From: Selaginella tamariscina | Lineage: Eukaryota; Streptophyta; Lycopodiopsida; Selaginellales; Selaginellaceae | Length of the DNA stretch: 64,000 bases | Direction: 5' to 3' | NCBI GenBank assembly: GCA_003024785.1 | Contig: PUQB01000266.1 | Location: forward strand, 124,001 to 188,000 | Shown here: piece after piece, positions 24,716 through 37,095 of the stretch | Position numbering within the stretch: the first letter of the stretch is position 1 | Layout: each line of letters opens with the position of its first letter | Program-made: the position numbers and the translations under genes | Notes under the pieces: model-generated | Seen by the model: only the letters and a program-made list of their open reading frames with translations | What the model was told of the DNA's origin: nothing | Database searches by the model: none

Positions 24716-25376
24716 ATTAATTGCAGCGGGAACATTTAATCACATGTTTAAGGTTTAGGGTTCTTGTAATCTTAAATCTATTTTACACTAATTGTACGGG
24801 CGCATATGTACGTTTGTTTTTAACTTCTTAATCGTAACGTTTTCCAAGCACACTCGAGCAATGAAGGAAAGGTATCTTATTAAATATGGATTTTATTTTG
24901 CTTGTAGCTCAAAAATAAAAAGGCCAAGAGTCTGTGGTATAATATTTTGTATAGCTACATTAGGGTTTAGGGTTTAAGATTGAATCAGATTAAGTATTTA
25001 ATTAATCAATTATCCAATAACTACTTTCATTTAATTATGCATAATATATACGTATATATATGTGTATAGTAAGGTTAAGTTATTACGTTTAACTATTAAA
25101 AAATACTAGTTTAATGTTTAGGGTTAAGTTTTAGTAAATGAAGATGTAAAAATACATCGTAGATTATGCATGCACACACGTTACTATGTTACTAATCAAA
25201 AGCAACTGTTCATGAATGTGTAAATACACCAAGGCTGCGTGTTATTATATCTCTATCACCAACTGCAACAAGAGAAGCTTGAGTATATTCCATCTCACTT
25301 TGTAATGCAGCATTTTTAGTAAATGGATTGTTTTGGTTTTGTTAGTACTTCTTCTTTACATGAAATTTGAAAAAGA
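24716..25376. other. Upstream region with telo-boxes and duplicated DNA
   Basis: Telo-box-like TTTAGGGTT occurs at about 24,755 and as a double TAGGGTTTAGGGTTT at about 24,960, upstream of the minus-strand coiled-coil gene. From 24,860 to 25,375 the sequence aligns with 5,020-5,335. No exon is recognised. Confidence 0.55.
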
Positions 25377-28121
25377 ATTTTTGAATTTGTTCCCGATTAA
25401 TCTTTTAAAACTTAATTTGTACCGGTAAAAATCTTGAGCATTACCAAAACAAACGGATTATTTATATTCAGAACGAGTGAATATATGCCTATAATGAGCA
25501 GTGGAATGCCAATGTGCAATTGTTGCATCATAGTTAAACTTCTCCACATTAAGTCTCTCTAAGGAAATTCTCACAAGCATATCCAGCGTCTCCAAGTTTA
25601 AACTTGGTTTTCACCAAGTTTACCCTGCTAAAACCACACTCACAACTAACCGTATTGCAGGATTGTACTATGCTGATGAAGCTCACTTTGAGTAGGCTTG
25701 GATATTTATCCTTCTAGTTAGAGTGACTGAGAATGCGCCAAACATCGTTGAAACTCTGTCCCTTGAACTCCTTTGATGCCAAAGCTTTCCAAACCTCATA
25801 CTCACTCATGGAATCGTCAATACCTACTATGCCTTGAACCAACTCCCCATCAACCACTTGCAAGATGTCTTCCATAAAATTCAATTATTTCTCTTGCCTC
25901 AAGAATCCCATATTGCTTTAGCTCCTTCACTTATGTCAGTAAGTTGATTGGGGCTAACACTTATATTTTTGACAGCACACTAGTTACTCCTGACTCTTGC
26001 ATATGTCTCTTAATGCCATCAATTAGGGCATTTGGGAATGCTAATTGGAAGTCTAAAGCTTCCTACAAGTCAAACCTGTCCACCTTCCTGACCAGCTTCA
26101 CACCCCTGTACATATTTCCCCTCACTGAAGCCCTTAGCTCGTGGAGCAAGCCTTTTATAATTCCCCCATCTGGAATTAAAGGATAACCATCAATATCCAC
26201 CTATGAACCATTCAAATCAATCTCATTTCCCAGATATTTCATCTGTATTTTCATGATTATCTCTTTGCACAAGGGCCCAACCAAAGCCACATCAACCTGA
26301 GTATGCTCAAAGTGGAGACTAAGGTCCTTCATCACCGATATTATATCCCCTAGGAAGTGAAGTACATACAGATTTTTCAAGTTTCGAAGCTGATCATATA
26401 CCTTCCATTTCTTGTTTTGCCTAAGAACCTTTATAACAGGCTCAGAGCATTCACAAAGCTTTGCAATTGCACCCTGCTTGTTTAACCACCTAGTATCTTG
26501 TATCTGCTGCAACTTGAGTTTGTTGTAATCAAACTCCCGCTCCAAAGCAAGTAGCTGGGTGACCCTGTTTGAGCTATGAGAGAAGAAGGATGCAACCTTG
26601 TTGACAAGCTTATCCATGTCCTCACAAACTTGTTTGCAAAACCCGTCATTGAAAGCATCTTCCACACACAAATTTGCTCGATGGGCAACACAGTGAATGG
26701 AAGTCATGTACGGATTTAATTCTTCAACCTAGCAGCAACCCCTATTTTGATCCCTGCTATTATGTTGCAACCATCTGATCCAAAATCCACAAACTTCTTT
26801 ATGTCTAGCCCCACTTGTGTACTGACAACCTTATGCACTCAACGATGGTAGCAGCATCACAAGCACCACTTACATTCACAATGCCCATGTACTGAGTCTT
26901 GATGGAGTTTCCATCTAAGTAAGTCATGTAGAAGATTAAGTGCTTCAACACACTGTTTTAATATTACTAATGTTTATAGAAATTAGATATATAATTTAAA
27001 AGAAGTTTTGTACCTGATATCAGTAGATTCATCCAGCATGATACCATAGAATGGATTAGACTTCACCTTTTCCAAGATATTTTCCTGCAAAACCTGAAAT
27101 AAGTATTAAATAAAGCTCAAAATTAGATGAACTGCTTACATGGTTAACATATTCTAGCAAACGAACACAAGCTTTTTCACCATTGTAAATGCGAGGCAAG
27201 TCCACACCATTAAGTCTTTGCAACTCAATTACCTCTGGGAATCGACGAAATGGTGCAAAACCTTTTGTTATAAAGTATGCCGTCTGAATCAAAGCAATAA
27301 CATCTATAAAATATAATAAAAAAATTAAAACATTCATAAAATAACATGGTCGTACCTTTCTTTGCTTTCTGAACTCCTTTCATGACAAATGTCACAATAG
27401 AAGGCTAGTCTCCTTCTGCTTTGTCTACCAACATCTTTATAATAGCTTCCCTATGTTTCACTGAAGTTGCATGGCCATGTATGGCTAGGGTTCTCAGATT
27501 TACACTCCCCTCCTTTATAAAGCAGCTATCTACATTGCTTTTCTTATAAATCTTACAGAACATGACTTGTTTTACAGCATTAAACTCTATCCAGTCCCAC
27601 TTGTGTTTCCAATGCTCTCTCCATTTACCAGCTCATTGTTGTGTTGCCTCTTCTTATGGATTATTGCCCCTACTGCTGCTGATTTAGATCCCTCACCCTC
27701 ATCACCCTCAAACTGAGTTATAGAGGTCATCCATTTCAAAGTAGTTTGCTTGCCTGTTACAATGTCATGTGTGGTACCCTTCTCTTTCCTAGTGTCCCTC
27801 TTGGCATCATGTGCAATCTAAACCTAAATTAAATTCAGCCTAAACCTAAACTCAAGATTCAACTTAAACATTCAACCTAAAAGATTTGATTATAGCTATT
27901 TATATTTAATATATATTTTATATTTATATAACAAAAATAATTTCCACTTTAATTTTGAATGTACCAAAAAAAATCCAGCTACGTTAAATCTGTACTATCC
28001 AAATCCTTATATACGAGATTCTATACCGATTGTACATCCTTCTAATTTCCAAATGAACCGGAAATTTAAAATTTGAACCGGCAAAAAAGAATTGCGCCTA
28101 GGGGTTTGCCATGCACTGACA
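25377..28121 (-). mobile_element. hAT-superfamily transposon, left copy, 3'-truncated
   Basis: The minus strand encodes a TTF-type zinc-finger region (27,530-27,640, KW..HWKHKW and F..ICKK), then linker segments, then MTSIHCVAHRANLCVEDAFN at 26,707 continuing open for 168 codons (LDRLVNK-type, QDTRWLNKQGAIAKL). The dimerisation region lies near 25,520-25,760. This organisation matches plant hAT proteins related to the DUF4371/ZNF862 group. Its 5' terminus at 28,121 reads TGTCAGTGCA..GCAAACC, an inverted match to the 3' terminus of the right copy at 31,182. The 3' terminus is missing, apparently lost with about 130 bases of flank when compared with the related locus at 5,335-5,465. Many stops and frameshifts mean the copy is non-autonomous now. 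Confidence 0.8.
26201..26707 (-). pseudogene. hAT transposase core fragment, left copy
   Basis: An open segment of 168 codons begins at the MTSIHCVAHRANL motif (the conserved C..H of hAT cores) and runs through DTRWL (W of the hAT signature) to EIDLNGS. The frame is interrupted upstream near 26,730 by a stop and downstream at 26,201. It preserves about 330 bases that have been lost from the right copy. Confidence 0.75.
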
Positions 28122-28480
28122 CCTATCCACTTTAGATATACAACTTACATACATGTATACATATATGAATTGTCTTATGTTTTAAACGACAAAACGTAGA
28201 CACACCTGGGAACACCTTGTTGGTCTCCAGTCTCCTCCCCTATGCACGTGGTTGTCTCCCACAACACACACAAGTCATTCGAGCAAGCATGTGAAAAATC
28301 TAGATATCCAGAATATTTGAATATATTATAAATCCTACAGTCTTGTGTGTGGTTGAATTGAGAAACAAGAAGAAATTAGCATAAAACAAAAACATTGAGT
28401 TCTAGTTATATAAGCTTTAATATATATACATATTACATTACTTACACATTTTGTATTACTTTTTGGCCGTGAATGCGCAT
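28122..28480. other. Spacer between the two hAT elements
   Basis: The first 110 bases align with 5,465-5,560 (CACCTATCCACT, then GACAAAACGTAGACACACCT), showing that this was flanking DNA of the duplicated segment before the left hAT inserted. The remainder is AT-rich with no gene. Confidence 0.7.
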
Positions 28481-31182
28481 GCACACGCACATGCAGCAAA
28501 ACCCCTAGGCACAATTGTTTTTTTGTCGGTCCAAATTTTAAATTTCTAGTTCATTTGGAAATTAGAAGGATGTACGATCAATACAGAATCTCGTATATAA
28601 GGATTTGGACGGTACAGATTTAACGTAGCTGGATTTATTCTGGTACATTTAAAATTAAAACAAAAATTATTTTTGCTATATAAATATAAAATATATATTA
28701 AATATAAATAACTATAATCAAATCTTTTAGGTTGAATGTTTAAGTTGAATCTTGAGTTTAGGTTTAGGCTAAGTTTAGATTGCGCACGATGGCAAGAGGG
28801 ACGCTGGGAAAGAGGAAGGGTATCACACATGACATTGTAACAGGCAAGCAAACTACTTTGAAATGGATGACCTCTACAGCTAAGTTTGAGGGTGAGGGAT
28901 TTGAATCAGCAACAGTAGGGGGCAACAATCCACAAGAAGAGGCAACACAACAATGAGCTAGTAAATGGAGAGAGCATTGGAAACACAAGTGGGACTGGAT
29001 AGAGTTTGATGCCGTAAAACAAGTCATGTTTTGTAAGATTTGTAAGAAAAAGCAATGTAGATAGTTGTTGTGTAGAGGAGGGGAGTGTAAATCTGAGAAC
29101 CCCAGCCATACATGGCCATTGCAACTTCAGTGAGACATAGGGAAGCTATTATAAAGATGTTGGTAGACAAAGCAGAAGGAGACTAGCCTTCTATTGTGAC
29201 GTTTGTCATGAAAGGAGTTCAGAAAGCAAAGAAAGGTACGGTCATGTTATTTTATGGATGTTTTAATTTTTTTATTAATTTTATAGATGTTATTGCTTTG
29301 ATTCGGACGGCATACTTTATAGCAAAAGGTTTTGCACCATTCTGTCGATTCCCAGAGGCAATTGAGTTGCAAAGACTTAATGGAATGGACTTGCCTCGCA
29401 TTTACAATGATGAAAAAGCTTGTGTTCATTTGTTAGAATATGTAAGCATTTCATCTAATTTTGAGCTTTTAAATGCACGTTGTAACTAAAATGAACATAT
29501 ATTTAGTCCCATTTTTTAATAATATTAGTAATTTTAAAGATTTAATTAGCATTTTTTAATGTTAAAAAAAATTCTTTAGAATAATATATGTTTAAAGAAA
29601 GATTTAAATATATATTTATTAAATAATTAATTAAGAATTAGAACTTAAGTATTAATTAATATTTATTTTCTATTCCCATTTTCCTATATCATGCCCATTT
29701 TAGTTATAATGTGCATTTATTTAATACTTATTCAGGTTTTGGGAAAATAAGTTGGAAAAGGTGAAGTCTAATCCATTCTATGGTATCATGGTGGATGAAT
29801 CTACTGATATCAGGTATAAAATTTCTTTTTAATTTCTATCTAACATAGTAATATTATAAACAGTGGTTCGAACACTTAATCTTCTACATGACTTACTTAA
29901 ATGGAAACTCCATCAAGACTCAGTACATGGGCATTGTGAATGTAAGTGGTGCTTGTGATGCTGCTACCATCGTTGAGTGCATAAGGTCGTCAGTACACAA
30001 GACATGAAGAAGTTTGTGGGTTTTGAATCAAATGGTTGCAATGTAATGGCAGGGATTAGAACAGGGGTTATTACTAGGTTGAAGGAATTATATCCGTACA
30101 TGACTTCCATTCATTGTGTTGCCCATCGAAAATTTGTGTGTGGAAATGCTTTCAAGGATGGGTTTTGCAAACAGGTTTGTGAGGACATGGATAGGCTTGT
30201 CAACAAGGTTGCATCCTTCTTCTCTCGTAGCTCAAATAGGGTCACCCACCACTTGCTTTGGAGCAGGATTGATTTGAACGGTTCACAAGTGGATATTGCT
30301 AGTTATCCTTTAATTCCAGATGGGGAATTACAAAAGGCTTGCTCCACGAGCTAAGGGCTTCAGTGAGGGGAAATATGTACATGGGTGTGGAGCTGGTTAG
30401 GAAGGTGGACGGGTTTGACTTGCAGGAAGCTTTAGACTTCCAAGCAACATTCTCAAATGCCCTAATTGATGGCATTAAGAGGAATATGCAAGAGTCAGGA
30501 GTAATTAGTGTGCTATAAAAAATGCAAGTGTTAGCCCCAATCAACTTACCGACATAAGTGAAGAAGCTAAAGCGATATGGGATTCATGAGGCAAGAGAAA
30601 TAGCTAAATTTTACAGAAGACATCAAGTGGTTGATGGGGAGCTGGTTCAAGCCATAGTAGATATTGACGACTTCATGGGTGAGTATGAGGTTTGGAAAGC
30701 TTTGGCATCAGAGGAGTTCAAGGGACGGAGTTTCAACGATGTTTGGTGCATTCTCGGTCACTCTAACTGAAAGGATAAATATTCAAACTACTTAAAGTGG
30801 GCTTCATCAGCATGGTACAATGCTACAGTATGACTAGTTGTGAGCGTGGTTTTAGCAGGATAAACTTGGTGAAAACCAAGTTTAGAAATGGGCTCGACTT
30901 GGAGATGTTGGATATGCTTGTGAGAATTTCTTTAGAGGGACTTGATGTGCAAAAGTTTGACTATGATGTAGTAGTTGCACATTGGCATTCCACCGCTCAT
31001 TATACGCAAATATCACTGGTTCTGAATAAAAATAATTCGTTTGTTTTGGCAATGTTTTTGATTTTTACTAGTACAAATTAAGTTTTAAAGGATTAATCTG
31101 GAACAAATTCAAAAATTCCGATAAGTTTGATCACTGCCGGAATATTTCCTGTACTATTTATAAGGTTTGCTTTGCACTGACA
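28481..31182 (+). mobile_element. hAT-superfamily transposon, right copy, inverted relative to the left
   Basis: Closely related to the left copy and head to head with it. The TTF zinc-finger region lies at about 28,960-29,080 (FCKICKK), a middle fragment at 29,196-29,489, the KKFVGFESNGCNVMAGIRTG segment at 30,009, HCVAHR at about 30,115, and the dimerisation segment CERGFSRINLVKTKFRNGLD at 30,840. An internal deletion joins SNRVTHHLLW directly to SRIDLNGSQ at about 30,270. The 3' end at 31,182 reads GGTTTGCTTTGCACTGACA, the inverted counterpart of the left copy's 5' terminus. The 5' terminus is eroded and I could not find an 8-bp target duplication. Confidence 0.8.
29977..31081 (+). pseudogene. 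hAT transposase fragments, right copy
   Basis: Three open pieces (29,977-30,354; 30,558-30,770; 30,797-31,081) carry, in order, the catalytic-region motif GCNVMAG, the C..H motif, a Lys/Arg-rich middle with ELVQAIVDIDDFMGEYEVWK, and the C-terminal hAT dimerisation region (SCERGFSRINLVKTKFRN, then LEMLDMLVRISLEG). Stops and an internal deletion separate them. Confidence 0.75.
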
Positions 31183-32471
31183 TGCAATATAAGTATTTAC
31201 TGTTTATCTTAATTATGTACATAATATTTATTAAATGTATTGTACTTGAAAAAAGCTTAATAAAATTAATATAATCTTTCCTTACATATTTTGTACCATT
31301 AGTATTTAATTTGTAAGGTAGTATTTACTAATGTGTTCAATATATACCCAATAAAAGCTTTGATATAATTTCATAATTTTTCTTTACACATTTTGTTTTT
31401 ATTATTTAATTCATATATATTGGACAAAGGTACGCTTTTCATGAAAAATAAAGTATATTAAAGAAATTACAAACCCTTACAAGGTCATAAGGGTGTAACT
31501 TCTGCAATTTTTAAAAATAGACCTGCTCAAAGGAAGCTCGCCTCTTTCAACCCTCATAGTGCAACCTTTTCCATGTCTTCAACTCAATAGAGAATGGAAT
31601 TGACATTTGAATACCTAGTCCAAGTCCTTTATATTGGAGATATGTGGCTTCTCAATTTAATATACTATAAACCCCAACTCCACCGGAAAATGCAAAATAA
31701 ATAAGGCAAAAAAAATTGCTTAATTTTATAAATACTAGATTAGAAATTTTTTGATTAAAATACTAAGGGATCCAGAAATAAAGGTTGGTTTTTCGAGTTT
31801 TGTAACATATATAAAATTATGTTATAATTCGTTAAAATACATTAATAAAATGTTTTATTTATTTTCTCATTTAGATTTTCATAATTTCGACAATAAGTCA
31901 TGCTCTATAATTAAATTAGGGATAATTTTATACTTTGTAAATAAGCAATTCTTGTTTTATGGGTGATATAAAGAAAATAATATTTTAATTCATTAGAATG
32001 AAATATATTTTATTTTTGAATTATATAATGCTTAATAAAAGATATTCCAGTTCTGAATTACATAATGTTTAACCTATGGGTGTGTGTATGAGATTGTCCA
32101 CTATGTGTGTGTGAGAGAGAGATAAGAGAGGAGAGATGCATTATAAAAATTGTGGGGTCAATCAAAATCAGAGAGATAATGAGTGCATTATAAAATATAT
32201 AAGAAAAATTACATATATACCCATAAAACTTATTGTATTCATAAGGGTGCAACTTTTGATATAATGGTCCTCATGGTGCAACCTTCTCCATGTTTTCAAC
32301 TCAACAGAATTTGGATACTTAGTTCAAGTCCTCTACATTAGAGATTTTTGGTTTCCCAATTTAATATACTGTAAGCTGAATAAAGACGCTGTAAAGGCTC
32401 TATAAGGATATGCAACAATTATGTTCAATTTTGTAAACAATCCAGTAAGTATTATCATATCAAAATTAGAA
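31183..32471. repeat. AT-rich spacer holding a direct repeat
   Basis: Two diverged direct copies of about 200 bases lie at 31,480-31,700 and 32,238-32,420. Both contain 'aagggtgcaactt' or 'aagggtgtaactt', TCAACTCAA, 'agtccaagtcct..at..ggagat' and TCTCAATTTAATATACT-like blocks. They could be solo remnants of one small element. No gene is seen. Confidence 0.6.
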
Positions 32472-33899
32472 TGTCATAGTTTTCTATTATGACTCCTTTT
32501 TACTTTTGATGTTGATTATTGTTACTTACTGAACTATGTTGATAAACTCTAAGTGTTGAGGAAATAGGCTCATTTAGTGCACTTGTGTATCTAGTGATGG
32601 TTTGGTCAAGTGTCACTAAGTACTTGCAAGAAACTCTAGGCAAAGCTAGTACTTCCATTTAGAAAATTCTTACCCTAGTTTTCTATGTCCCAGTTAAGTT
32701 CTTAGTTGATTTCAGTGAGTTTGACATGTCGAATATGTTTAAAAATACCCCTAGGGTTGATATAACCCCATGCCCTAAACCCCTCAAGTTAGGGTTTAGA
32801 GGTTGATGGGTCATTAAGTTAAACTCACAAAATATATTTTAAGTGGGAATGAGATTCTATGCCAACACACTTTACAAAACAGGAAATAGGGGGGGGGGGC
32901 TGTCACATATATTAAGTAGTACATGTAGTGAGAGTTTCTAGGTTCAATAGTTGAGCTCGTTATTCTTCTACCGGTCAAGCTCTAAGTTGTGTTGTTAAGA
33001 CACAACCTTTATTGTGCATGCCTCAACTTTTAAATAATATGGGTACGTCCCACTTTTGGGGTAGCCTACCTTAACATTGATGAATCTATGCCTAGGAGGT
33101 CTTATCAGACTGCACATTCCAAAGGTCAAAGGTTGAGGCATCGGCCCTTAGAATGTGCAATCCAACACAACCTCCTCCACGTCGAGTTAGGAATAGCACT
33201 CATAGTTAAGAAGGGCACATTTGCGTCCTTATTTAACTATGAGCTTGAGACCTTGGCTAACAAGTTTTCTTTATCAAGTTTTTAAGGGTTCATAGAGGGT
33301 TGTAGAGTTGGCATTCGAGAGTCACGCTCGTGGCACCTAAAGTAACTTAGAGTAACTCTTGAATCTAAGGGCTATGGCATGATAGCCCATATCTTGGGAA
33401 ACTATCACATGGAGATGTAACATTAAGCTAGATGGCATATAATACAACACCGAAACACACTTTTTAGGGTTGTCTCATGGGCTCAATGCCGAGGGGTTGG
33501 ATAATCTAGTAAGTAAGCATGCTTGTGTTCACATTAAGGTGCTATGCCTTGGGCATTCGCTCTAAATGTGCTATTGGCACACTTGACTGGGGGGAGTCTT
33601 CTCCTTGGGATCCAAGAGTTGAACAACCTAAGCTCATTAATAAAAGCCCATTTGTGTGGCACTCGCAAGGTCGTGTACTTAGTATTATTCAAACCTAGTC
33701 TTGACAAGTTTGTTTAGGAGATACTTGTGTTTACCTATGGTACATACTCATGTCTTCACTAAGTACAGCCCTAGGATTAAGATATAACTTGACCGCTCAA
33801 CCCTTAAGGGTTAGTCGTGGTTAGGGTACCCTTATCACCCTAAAAGGATTGTACTCGTGATTCTTCAAGGGATAAGTGACAATGCCTTAACTTTGTCAT
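32472..33899 (+). mobile_element. Old LTR of the same gypsy family, left part, split by the young insertion
   Basis: Begins TGTCATAG like the young LTR and follows it block by block: GCAAGAAACTCTAGGCAAAG near 32,624, a run of 11 Gs at 32,889, and 'taccggtcaagctc' near 32,970. Sequence from about 33,300 to 33,899 is not in the young LTR. The rest of this LTR resumes at 41,232 and ends in AACTCTAACA at 41,389, followed by a primer-site-like TGGTATCATAGC. Joined, the old LTR is about 1.59 kb. Confidence 0.75.
33895..33899. repeat. Target site duplication GTCAT (left)
   Basis: GTCAT directly precedes the 5' LTR and is repeated at 41,227-41,231 directly after the 3' LTR. A 5-bp duplication is typical for gypsy integrase. 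Confidence 0.9.
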
Positions 33900-34885
33900 T
33901 GTCATAGTTTTTACTATGACTCGACCCTTTACTTTGGGGTTTGATTGTTGTTACCTACTGGATTATGTGACGAACCCTAGATGTAGAAGAAACAGGCCCG
34001 CATAGTGCACTTGGGTATCTAGTGATGGTCCGGCCGGGTGTCGTTAGGTATTTGCAAGAAACTCTAGGCGAAGCTAGCACTTCCATTTAGAGAACCCTCC
34101 CCGTTTTGACGTTCCAGGTTAGGGTTCTTTGCAAATTATAGCTTGTCAAAATAAGGGTTAGGGACACCCCTAGGGTTGACCTAACCCTAGGGTTGCCTAA
34201 CCTAGCCCTAACCACGTCCTAACCCCCCCCTAGGGGTTAGGTTTAGGATTAGGTTAGGACAACCATTTTCTCTAAGGGCTGGCATTTCCGTGCCAGCCCA
34301 CTTACTCACTTAGGTAAACAGGGGGGGGGGGGGGGTCCGTCACATAAATAAGGTAGAGTATATGTAGTGAGGCTTCCTGGGTTCAAGAGAGAGCTCGTTA
34401 ACCTCCTACCGGTGCAAGCTAAGCTTGTGTCGTCAAGGTGCAACCCTCCGTTGTGGCCCAAACTTCCACACGACAGGGGTACAACCCACCCTAGGGTTAG
34501 GCTATCCTTATCGTTGGCAGGATCTTGCCTTTGAGATAGGGGCACGTCACTTCCAAGGAGTTAGTCAGATTCCTTGGTCCGAAAACCTGCCCGCAAGCTC
34601 AAAGACATTGCCCGAGTTCACGTTCCGCAGAACTAGTGGTTGAGGCCTTGCTCCGGCCGCCTCAACCACGCCAAGCTAGGAACGACACCTAAAGCTCGGC
34701 TAGTCCGTGTATCCTGATCACAAGGTGAGTCTCGTTCGTGGGCTTAGTCAGTTAGGGTTTGAGTTCCTAAGGCTTGGGTTCCTAATACGGGTTATTTTAC
34801 CAGATTCCGTGGGGTTTCCAGAGAGGGGATTCCAGGGTTGGCACCTGGCAAGCCGCCTTTGTGGCACCAGGTAAAAACTCTGACA
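33900..34885 (+). repeat. 5' LTR of the young gypsy element
   Basis: TG...CA ends. Its first 20 bases form a perfect stem (GTCATAG, loop, CTATGAC). A second stem, GGGCTGGCA...TGCCAGCCC, lies at 34,276-34,299, followed by a run of 15 Gs at 34,321-34,335. A CCTAACCC-rich stretch lies at 34,150-34,250. The LTR acts as promoter and polyadenylation region in this element class; I cannot pinpoint TATA or poly(A) sites. Confidence 0.95.
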
Positions 34886-34887
34886 AT

Positions 34888-34900
34888 TGGTATCGGAGCA
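34888..34900 (+). other. Primer-binding site, initiator Met-tRNA
   Basis: TGGTATCGGAGCA starts two bases after the LTR. It matches the complement of the plant initiator-Met tRNA 3' end (TGGTATCAGAGC) with one mismatch. Confidence 0.9.
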
Positions 34901-35213
34901 AGTTCTCTGCGGTCAGTAGGACTGCCTTAAGTCGTAGGGTGTTTCAATGTTTAGATAACTCTAAATTCTTGATATACTCTATTACTTACGGTTGACATGT
35001 CTGTATTCTGCGCAGAGAGTTTGATCCTGTGAGTTGTCAAACTTCGGAGAACACTTGCTCAGTGAGTCGGCGTGAGATTCTAGGTATGTCCAAAAGTCTT
35101 ATGCTAGCTTAAGCTGATGTGTGTGGGTGTACAACCTGTGCAGGGTGTTTCCAGTTTCACATTGGGAATATTCCAAGCATATTCTCCGAGTGTTGACACT
35201 AGGGTTCAATACG

Positions 35214-36070
35214 ATGAGCAAGAGAAAGCAACCAGAGCCTGAGGCAGAGAGGGCTGTCGCAGAGGCTCAAAATGAGGAGATGGATGAGGCTGATCCAGGT
35301 CGACCCCCTAGGTTAGACAACGACCTGGTTGGCGAGAAATAATGATGGATGCCCTAAACGAACTTCGAGGGGATGTTTGGGTTGAACGACCGAATCGATA
35401 ATGTTGCCGTTCGGATTCCGAATACGCAGTGCCAGATGTTCCGCAACCAGACACACGGAAAAAGAAGAAGAAGCATGACTCAGAGTCAGGTTCCTCTGAA
35501 TCAGATTCTTCGACGGAAGTAGTTGGTGGAGGTCCCAGTAAATTCAAACCGGTAAAGCCTTCGAATTTCATGGGTTCAAAGGATTACAAGGTTTTGGATG
35601 ACTGGTTGTATGATATGGAAAGCTATTTCGAGGCTGCTTCCGTGAGAAAGACAGAAAAGGTTGCATGTGCCAAGCAGTTTCTTAAAGAAGAAGCTAAGAC
35701 TTGGTGGCGAATTGTTGAAGGTGAACGTGGATACCGAAACAGCTGGAAGCACATGAAAAAGGAGATCAAAAAGCAGTATATGCCGGATGATCTCGGTTTG
35801 CGATTGCGTGCTGACCTGGCACTTTGTCAACAGGGAGTTCGGGGAAGTCCTATGGACCACGTTTATCGATTCGAAAGTGTACGGCGATTGGTGCCAAATA
35901 TGAGCGATGATGAAGCTCGAAGTTGCTTCATGGCTAGCTTGAATGAGAAACGAAAGAGAAATCTTAAGGTACAAGCCAACAAGCTATCGGGAATGTCAAG
36001 AGGCAGCTCAAAAGGTTGCTTATGGCATGTCGTTAGAAGACTTGTACAAAGGGGAGGAAGCAAAACCTAA
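35214..36070 (+). pseudogene. gag (capsid region) of the young gypsy element, frameshifted
   Basis: Starts with MSKRKQPEPEAE. A stop at 35,340-35,342 and a frame change separate the first 42 codons from the main piece (35,429-36,070). That piece carries a Ser/Asp-rich linker and then a retrotransposon gag capsid core with DWLYDMESYF, AKQFLKEEAKTWW and W..MKKEIKKQYMP. A second frame change near 35,985 leads to EAAQKVAYGMSLEDLYKGEE in the next frame. Gag packages element RNA into virus-like particles in the cytoplasm. Confidence 0.85.
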
Positions 36071-36211
36071 ACCAAGGAGTTTCCTCCAAAGTCTGGGTTC
36101 AGAAGGTTTGATAGGCGACCAGATCAATCGCCATCAATTCGAAGTGCAAGTCCCTTTGTCGGCAGTTCCAAGTTTTCGGACACATCAAGACCCACCGGAT
36201 TTCGGAAACCA

Positions 36212-36832
36212 TTGGCGTTACCACCTCCTCAGCAGACCAAAGGATCGGCTCCAAAGTCTGCTCCCCCGCGTTCCGCAGGCGGGGTGAAATGTTATAATTG
36301 TAACAAGCCTGGTCATTTTGCTAAAGAGTGTCCGGCACCCTCACAACAATCAGGACATTTCAAGGCGATGGTAGAAGAGGAAGTTGCTGAACCAGAAACG
36401 CTTGAAGATCCGGAAGATGAGTCAGAAGAGGTAATGTTGTGCCAGACACAACCTGCCTTATTCGCTATTCAAGACAAAACTGACCCTTTGCTATATTTGA
36501 CAGGAAGGATACGAGGGGACCGAGTCCGAATGATGATCGATACTGGAGCAACATACAACTTCATATCGACTAGTCTAGCTCGTCGATTGAATTTGGATGT
36601 AATAAAGATGTGTGAAATAAAGATCAATTTTGGCAAAGGTTCTCAAAATACTAATATAGCAAGGGCAGTTCCTGTCCAAATCAAAGATTGGAAGGCTAAG
36701 CTAGACTTAGTTGTCTTGAATATGACGGGGTTTGACTTTGTTTTGGGTATGGAATGGTTCCATAAACATGTAATCGAAATGAGGGGTTCCGGAGATATCG
36801 AATCACGCTTGCAGCAGATAAAGAAGCATTAG
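36212..36832 (+). pseudogene. gag zinc knuckle and aspartic protease of the young gypsy element
   Basis: Zinc knuckle CYNCNKPGHFAKEC (C-x2-C-x4-H-x4-C) lies at 36,290-36,331. An acidic spacer follows, then the protease active site IDTGATYNF with the catalytic Asp at 36,539, and a flap-distal block FDFVLGMEWFHKH. A stop at 36,830 truncates the frame before reverse transcriptase, whereas intact relatives read through. Confidence 0.9.
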
Positions 36833-37095
36833 AAAACACGCTCAAATGGAAACGCTAACTGATAAGGATTGGAATCCTATGTTCCTTACCTTAACTCAGT
36901 TGCGTAAGGCAGTTAGACATCGGGAACGTGTGTTTCTTGCAATGGTTTTGGATACTGGTGAAGTCAAAATAGGAGATGGTCAAGAATCTGTTCCTAACCT
37001 ATTTTGGAAGTCTTGAACATGTTTAAGGATGTGTTGCCAGAAGACTTGCCGCCCGAGTTACCTCCACGTCGAGTTGTGGACCACAGATAGAGATT

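Noticed and set aside
24960..24976. Double TAGGGTTTAGGGTTT as a telomere remnant
   Set aside because: Only two units are present next to gene starts; telo-box promoter elements explain it better.
34130..34260. CCCTAACCC-like sequence as an interstitial telomere
   Set aside because: It is irregular, lies wholly inside both LTR copies and in the old LTR, and is therefore part of the retroelement rather than telomeric DNA.
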